From the NCBI GenBank assembly GCA_002403905.1, contig DHIR01000159.1, positions 1 through 32,108 of the forward strand: 32,108 bases of DNA, given 5' to 3'. Below the pieces are notes generated by a model that saw only the letters and a program-made list of their open reading frames with translations, did not search any database and was not told where the DNA came from. The stretch is from Mucilaginibacter sp. UBA4741. GTDB lineage: Bacteria; Bacteroidota; Bacteroidia; Sphingobacteriales; Sphingobacteriaceae. This document shows positions 1 to 7,962 of this stretch, piece after piece (the first letter of the stretch is position 1; the number at the start of each line of letters is the position of its first letter). The position numbers and the translations under genes were made by a program.

Positions 1-83
1 TGGTTTATGATACGGCCTCTTTTTGTTTTTAGGTGGATTTTTTCGAAATTTATCACGGATGCTTAGACTATCCGCTATTTTAA

Positions 84-803
84 CTAATTAGCGATCCGTA
101 CAAAATCATATTGTTTAGCCCCATTCGGAGTTGTTTTTTCAATTTCGACCATTTCATAAAGTTGGGTCTTATCCGGAGTAATTGCCATTTTTCGTATTTC
201 TTCGGGTGGCAGACTAGAACACTCATTTTGAAGACTTGACCATACATTGGCAGACTTTATAGCTACCTTTTCTTTTAAAAAATTACATAATGAAAGAAAA
301 TCATCTAGTTTAGGCGGCATGTTAACAACATGCATTAGTTGCGAATTGACATCGATACCTAAAATTAGGTTGCTTTGATTAATGATAGTTCCTATCACCA
401 GACATTGATCATATTCAGCCCCAGTGTGCGCGACATACTCATGTCGTAAGTTCATAATTCTATCATGTTCATCGGAAAATTTTTGCTCAGAGTTTTTAAA
501 AATATCATCAAATGTAAGAGTTGGCCTGTTACCTTGATTTGAAGTAAATATTTTACCATACGTAACTATTGAAAAAAATAAAAGACTTTGTTGAATAATT
601 GTAATGTTGCTAGGATTTCTTAAATGGCTTATTGCTTCTATTATTTGATCGATGTCTCTATTCATGGTTACATAGCCAGCATATCGTCTTGTCTGAGGCG
701 TGTTAAGTATAAAAAAATCTCTGATTTTTCCAGTATTGTCAGTTGATAATCTTACGTAATTATTGTTCTCGATTTTAACGAATAAATTGTTATAGCTAAT
801 CAT
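84..803 (-). CDS. Hypothetical protein with HEPN-like R-x5-H motif
   Basis: I do not recognise a family for this 239-residue protein. It has no signal peptide or membrane segment, so it is probably cytosolic. It starts MISYNN at an ATG and ends in TAG. The middle is helical-looking and carries MNLRHEYVAHTG at about residues 117-128, where RHEYVAH fits the R-x(4-6)-H signature of HEPN-type helical proteins; several HEPN families are RNases of defence or toxin systems. That link is inference from one short motif. The gene is distinctly AT-rich compared with the PUL genes and lies beside a MITE-like element, so it may be acquired DNA. It has no partner gene in the window; one could lie to the left of position 1. 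The reading frame is confident, the function is not. Confidence 0.6.
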   Translation of the reverse strand: MISYNNLFVKIENNNYVRLSTDNTGKIRDFFILNTPQTRRYAGYVTMNRDIDQIIEAISHLRNPSNITIIQQSLLFFSIVTYGKIFTSNQGNRPTLTFDDIFKNSEQKFSDEHDRIMNLRHEYVAHTGAEYDQCLVIGTIINQSNLILGIDVNSQLMHVVNMPPKLDDFLSLCNFLKEKVAIKSANVWSSLQNECSSLPPEEIRKMAITPDKTQLYEMVEIEKTTPNGAKQYDFVRIAN

Positions 804-835
804 GCGGAATTCATTTTAATAAAGTATTGATATAA

Positions 836-1017
836 GAGCCTGTTTAAATTTGTTTTTGAAAACTTGTTATAGCTATAAAGTAGTACATTTTTACAAATAT
901 TGAAGATGATAAAGTTCTATAAAATTTAATTTTGGAGAGCAAAATCATCAATATCACACCAAAATTTATCTCTTTAGCACCTATAAAATTATTATTGATT
1001 AAAATTTAAACAGGCTC
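836..1017. mobile_element. MITE-like non-coding element with 16-bp TIRs and TAA target duplication
   Basis: The element starts GAGCCTGTTTAAATTT (836-851) and ends with its exact reverse complement (1002-1017), giving perfect 16-bp terminal inverted repeats around about 150 bp of AT-rich non-coding DNA. It is flanked on both sides by the trinucleotide TAA (833-835 and 1018-1020), as expected for a 3-bp target duplication of the T-N-A kind known from IS5-family elements of the IS1031 type. No transposase is encoded, so it would have to be mobilised in trans by a full-length relative. It sits 7 bp past the 3' end of the broken sulfatase gene. Confidence 0.75.
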
Positions 1018-1024
1018 TAAATTA

Positions 1025-2681
1025 TTACAACTTTAAATTCTTCTGCAAATTCTTTGCAGGCTCATCTTTATAAGGTGTCCAATAATTATACGGGTCACGT
1101 TTATAGCCGTATTGTCGTTTACCTTGTTTGTGCGGCATAGGTAACGGGTCTTGTGTGCGCAGGTCCCAGGTCATCAGGTCGCGCAGCAATTCATCCTGTT
1201 TCTTTAGATATTTATCGTCTCCAAACAAATTATTTAATTCTTCAGGATCAGTTGCCAGGTTATACAATTGTCCCGCGCCCTGCATATCATAAGCCAATTT
1301 CCAGTCGTCTTTACGCAACATCCGCATGCTGCCGCTTTGCGACCACGTGTTTAACTCATCCGCTTCCTGCCGGCCTTTAGTAACGGTGCCGTCCTGTGTA
1401 TAAGGGTCGTACTCCTCAAAATTAACATAGTTAAGCCCGCCATAACCCTGTTGTACCATCATGCTGGCAAACTCTTCTTTAGGATATGGTTTGCCGGTTA
1501 GCAACGGCCACAAGCTACGGCCCTGCACACCATCGGGGATAGGCGCGCCTATCATGGTGCAAATAGTTGGCATTATATCCACGTTGCTTACGTGCGCGCT
1601 ATGCGGCAATTTGCTTTTTACAATGCCCGGGCCATGCCAGATCATCGGTATACGGGTAAGGCATTCGGGCACCTCAACGCCTTTTTTTATCAGCCCGTAC
1701 TGGCCGGTAAAGTCGCCGTGATCGGCAACAAATATCACTACAGTGTTGTCATACAGGTCGTTTTGTTTAAGATAGTTCATCAGGCCGCGCATCTGGTCGT
1801 CTATCAGGCGCATCATGCCGTAATAATTACTGCGTATACGTGGTATCTGTTTTTCCGTAATCGCCATAACCCATGTGGAACAAACTACGCTGCAACGCCC
1901 ATTTGTTACCCTTGGTTTGCAGCGATGCGGCCCCCGCCTTAAATTGTGGCAGATCTTTAGCCGGGAACATAGAGTAATAAGGCTCAGACACATGGTAAGG
2001 ATTGTGTGGCTCGGGGATGGACAGGTACAGAAAAAATGGCTTGGTGCTACCAGCGGTTTTTTGGCTGGTTATCCACTCTTCGCCGGTTTTAATAATGCGC
2101 GATGGTTGCTGTAAACTTGCCGGAAAAGGAGCCGGTTTTTCGCTCATATAAAAATTGGTGCTGCCTAAAAATTTGTTCACCGCCAATTTTTCAGGGTCTT
2201 TTACCATTGGTTCGCCAAGGTGATCGTAATTATGCCAGTAGTCGAACATTTTTGGGGTAAGGTAAGTATGGTTTTTGCCCACAAAAGCGGTAGCATAGTC
2301 CTTTGATTTTAAAACACTCACCAAGTCCGTTTGGTAAGTTGCATCCACTATATTAAAGTTTGACCGGGTATGCGTAGCACTAGGGAACCTGCCCGTAAAC
2401 ATAGATATACGGCTGGGCGCGCAAATAGGCGCGGCGCAATAGGCTTTGTTAAACCAGATGCCGGTTTGGGCCAGGCTGTCCAAAAAAGGGGTGGTGTTTA
2501 ACGCAAAGCCTTCGCGTTTAGTGGCATCGGCGCGCCACTGGTCAACTATCACTAAAATAATATTAGGCGGCTTGTTTGCCTGTGGTTTAGATTTTGGTAA
2601 CGGCCCTTTTATAAAACTTAACAGCGATACAGCAATAATAGCCAGTACCGACAGGATAGCGATGTGTTTTGTTTTTAACAT
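1025..2681 (-). pseudogene. Secreted S1-family sulfatase, broken by a one-base frameshift
   Basis: A sulfatase of about 551 residues is split over two reading frames. The N-terminal part (from ATG at 2681) has a signal anchor (MLKTKHIAILSV...), the metal-binding region NIILVIVDQ at about residues 40-48, and the formylglycine motif C-A-P-S-R at 87-91 followed by ISMFTG. The C-terminal part, in the other frame, carries VADHGDFTGQYGLIKKG and the usual end of the fold. The frames join at a T5 run on the plus strand (1850-1854, A5 in the coding strand); with A4 the protein reads through as HMGYGDYGKQIPRIRS. This is either a real inactivating insertion or a homopolymer sequencing error. An intact enzyme would hydrolyse sulfate esters of a glycan in the periplasm. 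A further ATG upstream at 2825 is unlikely because it runs into the divergent gene. Confidence 0.85.
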
Positions 2682-2758
2682 AATATAGACCTTGTGAATG
2701 ATTGTATGGACTAAATTAAATAATTGCAAGTTAAAACCACTATAAAATAGGGATAGCC

Positions 2759-2766
2759 TATATTTG
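2759..2766 (+). promoter_or_regulatory. Possible Bacteroidetes -7 box (TAnnTTTG)
   Basis: TATATTTG matches the TAnnTTTG -7 consensus used by the Bacteroidetes primary sigma factor. It lies 7 bp before the ATG of the oxidoreductase gene, so a transcript from it would have almost no leader. No convincing -33 TTG element is seen at the right distance, so the call is weak. Confidence 0.25.
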
Positions 2767-2773
2767 TTACAAC

Positions 2774-4213
2774 ATGAGTTTAGAAAAACGCGATTACGAT
2801 GCCATAGTAATAGGCTCGGGGCCAAACGGGCTTGCGGCCGCTATATTGCTGCAGCAGCAAGGGTTATCCGTTTTGATATTGGAGGGTAAAGATGTTATTG
2901 GTGGTGGCCTAACCTCGGCCGAATTAACGTTACCCGGCTTTATACATGATGTTTGCTCGGCAATTCATCCATTGGCAGTTGCATCGCCATTTTTTAAGAC
3001 TTTATCATTGGCGGTACATGGGCTAGAATATATACAACCTACATTGGCAGCAGCCCATCCGTTTGATAACGGCACAGCCGCTATTTTAGATAACTCTATC
3101 AAAAAAACCGCCGATTACCTGGGCGAAGATGCACAAACCTATACCGCGTTGATGCGCTCGATAACCGGCGCATGGCCCTTAATTGATCAGGACGCTTTAG
3201 GCCCGCTGCATTTTCCGGCACACCCGCTGGCAATGGCAGAGTTTGGTTTGAAAGCATTAAGCAGTGCTACCACCTTTGCCAAACGTTTTAAAACTACACA
3301 GGCACGCGGTTTATTTGGCGGCATGGCGGCACACGCTATACAACCTTTAAGTAATTTAAGCACTACCGCAATTGGTTTAGTACTGATGGCTACCGGGCAT
3401 TTAAAAGGCTGGCCTATACCCAAAGGTGGGTCGGCCAGTATAGCAACGGCCCTGAGTAGTTATTTTAAGTCGATAGGCGGGACGATACAAACCGGAACCT
3501 ATGTGACTTCATTAGATCAGCTACCATCGGCACACGCGGTATTATTTGATGTTACACCAAAGCAAATCTTGCAGATAGCAGGACATAAATTCTCTACAAT
3601 TTACAAATGGCAACTGGAACGCTACCGCTATGGCATGGGGGTATTTAAAATAGATTGGGCATTAGATGGCCCTATACCTTTTACGGCTGACGAGTGCAAG
3701 CAAGCCGGTACCGTACACCTTGGTAATACTTTTGAGGAGATAGCAGAAGGGGAACTGATGACAAGCAAGGGCCGACAAACCGAAAAACCCTTTGTGCTGC
3801 TGGCTCAGCAAAGTCTGTTTGATAAAACGCGCGCACCCGAAGGCAAACAAACTGCCTGGGCTTATTGCCATGTACCCAACGGATCTACCCAGGACATGAC
3901 CACCATTATTGAAAACCAGGTAGAACGCTTTGCGCCGGGTTTCCGTGATAGGATACTGGCTAAACATACCATGAACACTGCCCAGGTTGAAGCTTATAAT
4001 CACAACTACATAGGCGGCGATATTAACGGAGGGATACTGGATATTGGCCAATTGTTTACCCGGCCTGCCTTGCGTTGGTCGCCTTATAAAACATCAGCTA
4101 AAGGGTTGTATATCTGCTCATCATCTACACCACCGGGTGGCGGTGTCCATGGCATGTGTGGGTATAATGCGGCTAAGAAGGCTTTGAAGGATATTTTTAA
4201 CCTGGAGGTTTAA
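2774..4213 (+). CDS. FAD-dependent phytoene desaturase-like oxidoreductase
   Basis: This 479-residue protein is a flavin-dependent amine-oxidase/phytoene-desaturase-type oxidoreductase. The N-terminus has the dinucleotide-binding Rossmann signature IVIGSGPNGLAAAILL at about residues 11-26, followed by the LILEGKDVIGGG segment that ends the FAD-binding beta-alpha-beta unit. The C-terminus has GLYICSSSTPPGGGVHGMCGYNAA, the second FAD-contacting region of this superfamily. There is no signal peptide, so it is cytosolic or membrane-associated. It resembles the NAD(P)/FAD oxidoreductases often annotated as phytoene dehydrogenase-related (PYROXD2-like) rather than a true carotenoid CrtI; no other carotenoid gene is present. 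It is transcribed away from the sulfatase across a 92-bp gap and is probably not part of the PUL. The substrate is unknown. Confidence 0.85.
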   Translation: MSLEKRDYDAIVIGSGPNGLAAAILLQQQGLSVLILEGKDVIGGGLTSAELTLPGFIHDVCSAIHPLAVASPFFKTLSLAVHGLEYIQPTLAAAHPFDNGTAAILDNSIKKTADYLGEDAQTYTALMRSITGAWPLIDQDALGPLHFPAHPLAMAEFGLKALSSATTFAKRFKTTQARGLFGGMAAHAIQPLSNLSTTAIGLVLMATGHLKGWPIPKGGSASIATALSSYFKSIGGTIQTGTYVTSLDQLPSAHAVLFDVTPKQILQIAGHKFSTIYKWQLERYRYGMGVFKIDWALDGPIPFTADECKQAGTVHLGNTFEEIAEGELMTSKGRQTEKPFVLLAQQSLFDKTRAPEGKQTAWAYCHVPNGSTQDMTTIIENQVERFAPGFRDRILAKHTMNTAQVEAYNHNYIGGDINGGILDIGQLFTRPALRWSPYKTSAKGLYICSSSTPPGGGVHGMCGYNAAKKALKDIFNLEV

Positions 4214-4661
4214 ATTATTGTTTTTTAATGGCTCTCTGCCTACAAACCTACCATTTCCCAGTAAAAAGTCGATCGCTTTTTGAATGTTTCTATCTAGGAT
4301 AGTGTCATGACCAACTTTTAATATTTAAAAGTAAAAAAGCCTCAAGACTTTCGACTTGAGACTTTCCAGTGATCCCTATGGTACACTTTTCGAACCATTT
4401 TATTGAAGAATTAAGAAAGATAGCTGACTTAAATTGGACATTCCAGAATCATTGACAAACTTGTTCCGGTACTACAAACAGCCAATTCCGAAACACTTTG
4501 ACCTTGCTAATTTATTGAATGTCAATTGCGATTTTCTAAATTACAGACACAGCTAGGTGCTCTACAGCGCACGGAGTTGTGTGGTTAAGCTTTCCGGAAT
4601 CTCCACAATATCCCTAATTCGCTAAACACGTTATAGTGTTTAATATGCCTCTAAATTGCAA
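4214..4661. other. Intergenic region with fragmentary ORFs and hairpins
   Basis: These 448 bases lie between the convergent oxidoreductase and GH105 genes. I see a terminator-like hairpin (4333-4360), a 25-codon ORF starting at 4378 (MVHFSNHFIEELRK...) and another short open stretch around 4457-4560 in a different frame (...LFRYYKQPIPKHFDL...). Neither is recognisable, and together they look like decayed coding DNA. A perfect 7-bp hairpin, TAAACAC-gttata-GTGTTTA (4623-4642), lies just past the end of GH105 and could help end its transcript, although it has no T-run. Confidence 0.4.
4333..4360 (-). terminator. Rho-independent terminator-like hairpin, minus strand
   Basis: On the minus strand CTCAAG-tcgaaagt-CTTGAG forms a 6-bp stem that may be capped by a GAAA tetraloop, followed by GC and a run of six T (A-run at 4333-4338 on the plus strand). 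It is oriented to stop transcripts arriving from GH105 but lies about 300 bp beyond that gene. It may originally have ended a gene now lost from 4380-4660. Confidence 0.5.
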
Positions 4662-5885
4662 TTACTTTTTAGCGTTCTTTTCTGCTTTTATCATTTCCGT
4701 GCCAGCCATTAAAAAAGCACCTAACACATGCGGGTCATTTAACTCTTTTGGGCGCGTATAATAAAAGCCGATATCGTCCTCCATATTGGTGCCAATGCAT
4801 ACATCCTCAATTTCACCATTGGCAGTTACTTTGGTTGACAATCCTTTCCAGCCTTCGCGGGCTATGGCTAAGTACTTGGGGTTTATCCAGCCTTCGTTTA
4901 CCGCATGGGCAACGGTGTAAGTAAACATCGCGGTAACCGAGGTTTCAAGGTATGAGTCGGGTTTGTCCAATACTTGGTGCCATAAGCCGGTTTGGTCCTG
5001 GTAGCAGGCGTAACCAACTATCTGCCTTAATAACAACCTGATCAGTTCTGCCCGTTTAGGGTGATTGGCAGGCAGGTTATCCAGTAACTGGGCCTGGGCC
5101 ATCGCTATCCAGCCATTTGCCCGGCCCCAATGGGCTACGCCGTTCATTTCCACATCTGAATAATAGTTATGAAAAAACAGGCCAGTACGATCGTCATACA
5201 GATATTTATTAAAGTTTTCAACTTGTTTAATGGCATCGTCAAAGTAGCTGTTATCGCCGGTTAGTTCCCCCATACGAGCCAAAAATGGCACACTCATAAA
5301 CAGGTCATCGGCCCATATAGTGCTGCTTCGTGGTTGAGGACGGCATAGCGTCCCGTCGGGCAGGCGAAGTTGTTTGTGCGATATATATTCGGCTGCTTTA
5401 TCCAGATAGGCGCGGTATTCTTTTTTATGGGCAAGCGCGTCAACATCACAAAGCCCTGCCGACATAGCCCCGCAGGCATCCAGATTGCTCATACCAAAAT
5501 ATGCGCCATACTCGGCTTTGGGGACTTTGGCTTTGTGCTGGGCTTCAAAATAAGCCAGGTTACTGAATATAAAATCAAAGTTATGCAATGAATAGTCAGA
5601 ATATTTGGGATCATTCAGCACCGTGGCAGTTTGCATCATGCCAATGGTTAATACGCCGTTTACATACGCCCACTTGTTGTAAGTGCTTTTGGCTTTTATA
5701 TCAGCAGTTGGGGCAAGCCCCTGGGTTGATGCGTATTTTTCGCCGGTTTTGCTGTTTACAAACTGGAATGATGTGTTTTGTATCACATGATTGGCTACAC
5801 GCCGTACCAACTCTTCGGTATTGGCTGTTTGCGCGAATGTTAAACCCGGACAGGCCATCGCCAAAAAGAATAATAGTTTTTTCAT
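4662..5885 (-). CDS. GH105 unsaturated uronyl (rhamnogalacturonyl) hydrolase, secreted
   Basis: This 407-residue glycoside hydrolase has an (alpha/alpha)6 barrel of the YteR/GH88-GH105 type. Such enzymes hydrate the double bond of the 4,5-unsaturated uronic acid left at the non-reducing end by polysaccharide lyases, releasing it as a keto sugar. A signal peptide (MKKLLFFLAMACPGLTFAQ) points to the periplasm and decides the start at 5885; an upstream ATG at 5906 would give an atypical N-terminus. Family motifs are IWADDLFMSVPFL at about 191-203, where the first Asp of DD matches the catalytic Asp of YteR, and HWGRANGWIAM at about 252-262. It lies on the opposite strand from the PUL core but logically completes the degradation begun by the PL6 and PL38-type lyases. 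The exact uronate and linkage cannot be told from sequence. Confidence 0.9.
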   Translation of the reverse strand: MKKLLFFLAMACPGLTFAQTANTEELVRRVANHVIQNTSFQFVNSKTGEKYASTQGLAPTADIKAKSTYNKWAYVNGVLTIGMMQTATVLNDPKYSDYSLHNFDFIFSNLAYFEAQHKAKVPKAEYGAYFGMSNLDACGAMSAGLCDVDALAHKKEYRAYLDKAAEYISHKQLRLPDGTLCRPQPRSSTIWADDLFMSVPFLARMGELTGDNSYFDDAIKQVENFNKYLYDDRTGLFFHNYYSDVEMNGVAHWGRANGWIAMAQAQLLDNLPANHPKRAELIRLLLRQIVGYACYQDQTGLWHQVLDKPDSYLETSVTAMFTYTVAHAVNEGWINPKYLAIAREGWKGLSTKVTANGEIEDVCIGTNMEDDIGFYYTRPKELNDPHVLGAFLMAGTEMIKAEKNAKK

Positions 5886-5937
5886 ATTATGGTTATATAA
5901 TTGCATTTTTTTTAGCTGCTACCCTTATCTTTTTCAC

Positions 5938-6354
5938 CTAGGCTAGGGTAATAGGAGTGCCTTTATTTTTAAAACTATTGCGTACATTAGGTTAAGACAT
6001 CCGCAAATTCCTGGTCTTTCAAAAAAATTATAAGGTAGCATATTGTTCGGGTATGATTCGCCGTCGATCTCATACCGGCTGCATAAAACCATTTAACACC
6101 ACTTTAATCAGGCGCGTTTTATCGCCGTTAATGTATGATGTTTTACTAAGCGGTGGGTTCATATTTGGCACGCCGCAGCCATCAACATGGTGACAAAATA
6201 AGCAGTATTGCGTGTAAACTTTTTGGCCGTTTGCAATTGAATTTGCTGATACCGCCCGGGTTTTTGAATGCGCTTTAACGGCATGGTTGGTTTGGGCATA
6301 TAATTGCGACAGGCCAAATGCAAATAATAAAGCGATTGTTAGTTTAATTTTCAT
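5938..6354 (-). pseudogene. Cytochrome c domain gene with three frameshifts
   Basis: The gene starts at ATG 6354 with signal peptide MKIKLTIALLFAFGLSQLYAQ and a haem-binding CLFCHH (C51, C54, H55) followed by DGCGVPNMNPPLSKTSY, typical of the small cytochromes c found next to sugar dehydrogenases. The first frame ends at 6070 (NGFMQPV stop), but the family sequence resumes in a second frame as EIDGESYPNNMLPYN and in a third as NFLKDQEFADVLT, then, after one more shift, YVRNSFKNKGTPITLA ending at 5938. Each break is explained by one extra base: near 6072-6074, in the A7 run at 6021-6027, and near 5986-5988. In its intact form it would carry electrons in the periplasm. Three independent lesions make this a real pseudogene rather than a single sequencing error. 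Confidence 0.85.
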
Positions 6355-6383
6355 TGAAATATAGAGAGTGTTAAATTACTGAA

Positions 6384-6482
6384 TTATTTTTTAGTGTATA
6401 TGATGCGATAGATGAAACCTTTTGAATCGTTGGTTACATATAATGGCCCATCGTTGCCTTGCTACAGGCCGTATGGGCGATG
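6384..6482 (-). pseudogene. 3' remnant of a PQQ-type (sorbosone-like) sugar dehydrogenase
   Basis: Reading the minus strand, the last 33 codons before TAA at 6384-6386 give HRPYGL-stop-QGNDGPLYVTND followed by SKGFIYRIIYTKK. This is the characteristic end of the beta-propeller sugar/sorbosone dehydrogenases (consensus of the type RP-GLA-GPDGSLYVSDD-KG-IWRI-Y). An in-frame TAG (6462-6464) interrupts it, and no recognisable dehydrogenase remains upstream. It sits 29 bp before the decayed cytochrome c gene on the same strand, the usual gene order for this enzyme and its electron acceptor. Most of the gene has been deleted or replaced. The short match limits confidence in the exact family. Confidence 0.65.
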
Positions 6483-6695
6483 AAAGATATTCAACGGTTC
6501 AGCTAATTGGTACACAAAGTTAAATGTGTCCCAATACCGAAATTATCTCATTTTGGCATTCTGTTCTATCAATTAGGCTTTGTATATTATGGGTATTGCA
6601 CAAAAACCAGGTGATAATAAGATTGATAAATATGCCAACAGCGCAAAATATTAGCTAATTGTTTATAGCGTAATTACTTGCTTGTTTACCAGCGT

Positions 6696-7955
6696 ATGAT
6701 TATAAACCAAAAAAGATTAGTTTTTGTAAGTTGCAAGTTGATTTTTTCCGTTTCATGCTTTTTGTTTTTATCATTTGCACTGCCTGCAAAGGCGCAAAAA
6801 ATGATCATAGAGAGCCTTGATGGCCCGGTTACCCTAAACGAGGTAAATGCATTTAAAGCGCACATTCAAAGTGTTGATGCCCCGCCGGGCAACGGGAATG
6901 TATGGGTTTTTGGTAATGGCGGTAAAAGCATTGAGGCTTGTGGTTTAATGTACGAAGTATCGCATGACAGGGCTGTTTTAAACAGAATGATCTATTACTG
7001 TGATGAAATGCTTTCGCGCCGTAATGACCTGTGGCCTGCTGAAAAAGGCGGCCAGCACATTGTATGGACAGGCAGGATAGAGCCGGTATGGCCGTCATCC
7101 AATCCGAATGTAACACCCGCCGGCGCGGGTATTGAGCAGGGCGATGAAATAGCGCACATGAGCTATTGCGCCAAACTGATACTGCTAAACCCGGCATTAT
7201 GGAACGAGAAAGTTGATATAGGCGACACTTATCAGTTTGGTGCCACTTATAAAGAACGGGCATTAAAATATATTAAAGAAGGCGATTACGTAATTGACAA
7301 CTGGATAATACCGCATTTTATCCGCACGGCAGAAAACAATCATTACTATTTTCCCGGCCCGCCAAACACCTATAAGGCCAATGAGCCTGCCCCCTGGAAC
7401 CAGGCTTGGATGCTCACCAATGCTTTGGTAAGGTTAGTGGAATGCCATTTAATTTTAAATGACGACCCGCAACGGGTTGCCCGTTATGACGCTATAATTC
7501 AGCCTAATATTAATTGGTTCAGGGCTAATGTACACCCTCAAAAATCAGCAAAAGGGACTTTATGTTATACCTGGGCTTACGCTTTGCCGCGAGGCATCGA
7601 AGACACTAATCATGCCGCTTATGATAGCGAAGGCCTTTGGATAGCTTATGAAAGCGGCCGGTATAAATTAACGTTTGATGATATGGTGCCTTTTGCCAAT
7701 ACCTATTGCGATGTGGTAATGGGTACGGTAACCAACGGAAAATTTGCTGGCAGAGTTGACGGAACTACTGGCACCGGCCATGCCGGCGGCGATAATTATG
7801 TTCGCGATGAATATATTTACCTTGCTGAGTTCAGGCCTGATATGTTTAATGATATGGCTAATGCGGAAATAAATACAGGAAAAATTGCGGTATCAATGCC
7901 TATTACAGCAAGATTATTATGGGAAAAGGACCGGCGTTATAGAAACAAAAAGTAA
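6696..7955 (+). CDS. Secreted protein of unknown function, candidate CAZyme
   Basis: I cannot assign this 419-residue protein to a family with certainty. It starts at ATG 6696 with a long signal peptide ending near LPAKAQ and is the first gene of a four-gene operon, 7 nt before the esterase. The mature part is helix-rich, Trp/Tyr/His-rich and looks like an alpha/alpha toroid: NGNVWVFGNGGKSIEACGLMYEVSHD near the start, IVWTGRIEPVWPSSNPN in the middle, then ENNHYYFPGPPNTYKANEPAPWNQAWM and PRGIEDTNHAAYDSEGLWIAYESGRY. The conserved-looking His, Tyr, Asp and Trp residues in GIEDTNHAAYD would suit a catalytic site of a lyase, epimerase or glycosidase. Context (PL6, GH3, esterase) suggests a role in breaking down the PUL glycan. 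Function is inference. Confidence 0.75.
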   Translation: MIINQKRLVFVSCKLIFSVSCFLFLSFALPAKAQKMIIESLDGPVTLNEVNAFKAHIQSVDAPPGNGNVWVFGNGGKSIEACGLMYEVSHDRAVLNRMIYYCDEMLSRRNDLWPAEKGGQHIVWTGRIEPVWPSSNPNVTPAGAGIEQGDEIAHMSYCAKLILLNPALWNEKVDIGDTYQFGATYKERALKYIKEGDYVIDNWIIPHFIRTAENNHYYFPGPPNTYKANEPAPWNQAWMLTNALVRLVECHLILNDDPQRVARYDAIIQPNINWFRANVHPQKSAKGTLCYTWAYALPRGIEDTNHAAYDSEGLWIAYESGRYKLTFDDMVPFANTYCDVVMGTVTNGKFAGRVDGTTGTGHAGGDNYVRDEYIYLAEFRPDMFNDMANAEINTGKIAVSMPITARLLWEKDRRYRNKK

Positions 7956-7962
7956 TATCTAT

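Noticed and set aside
1848..1858. Programmed ribosomal frameshift joining the two sulfatase halves
   Set aside because: The A5 run is short, there is no downstream stem-loop or upstream stimulator that I can see, and sulfatases are not known to use recoding. A simple insertion or sequencing error explains it.
1827..2825. Sulfatase start at the upstream ATG (2825)
   Set aside because: It would overlap the divergent oxidoreductase gene and place a charged, Cys-rich stretch before the evident signal anchor that begins at 2681.
4365..4400. A real tRNA gene on the minus strand
   Set aside because: GGTTCGAA resembles a T-loop, but the flanking bases do not form a 5-bp T stem, and no D arm, anticodon arm or acceptor partner can be found upstream.
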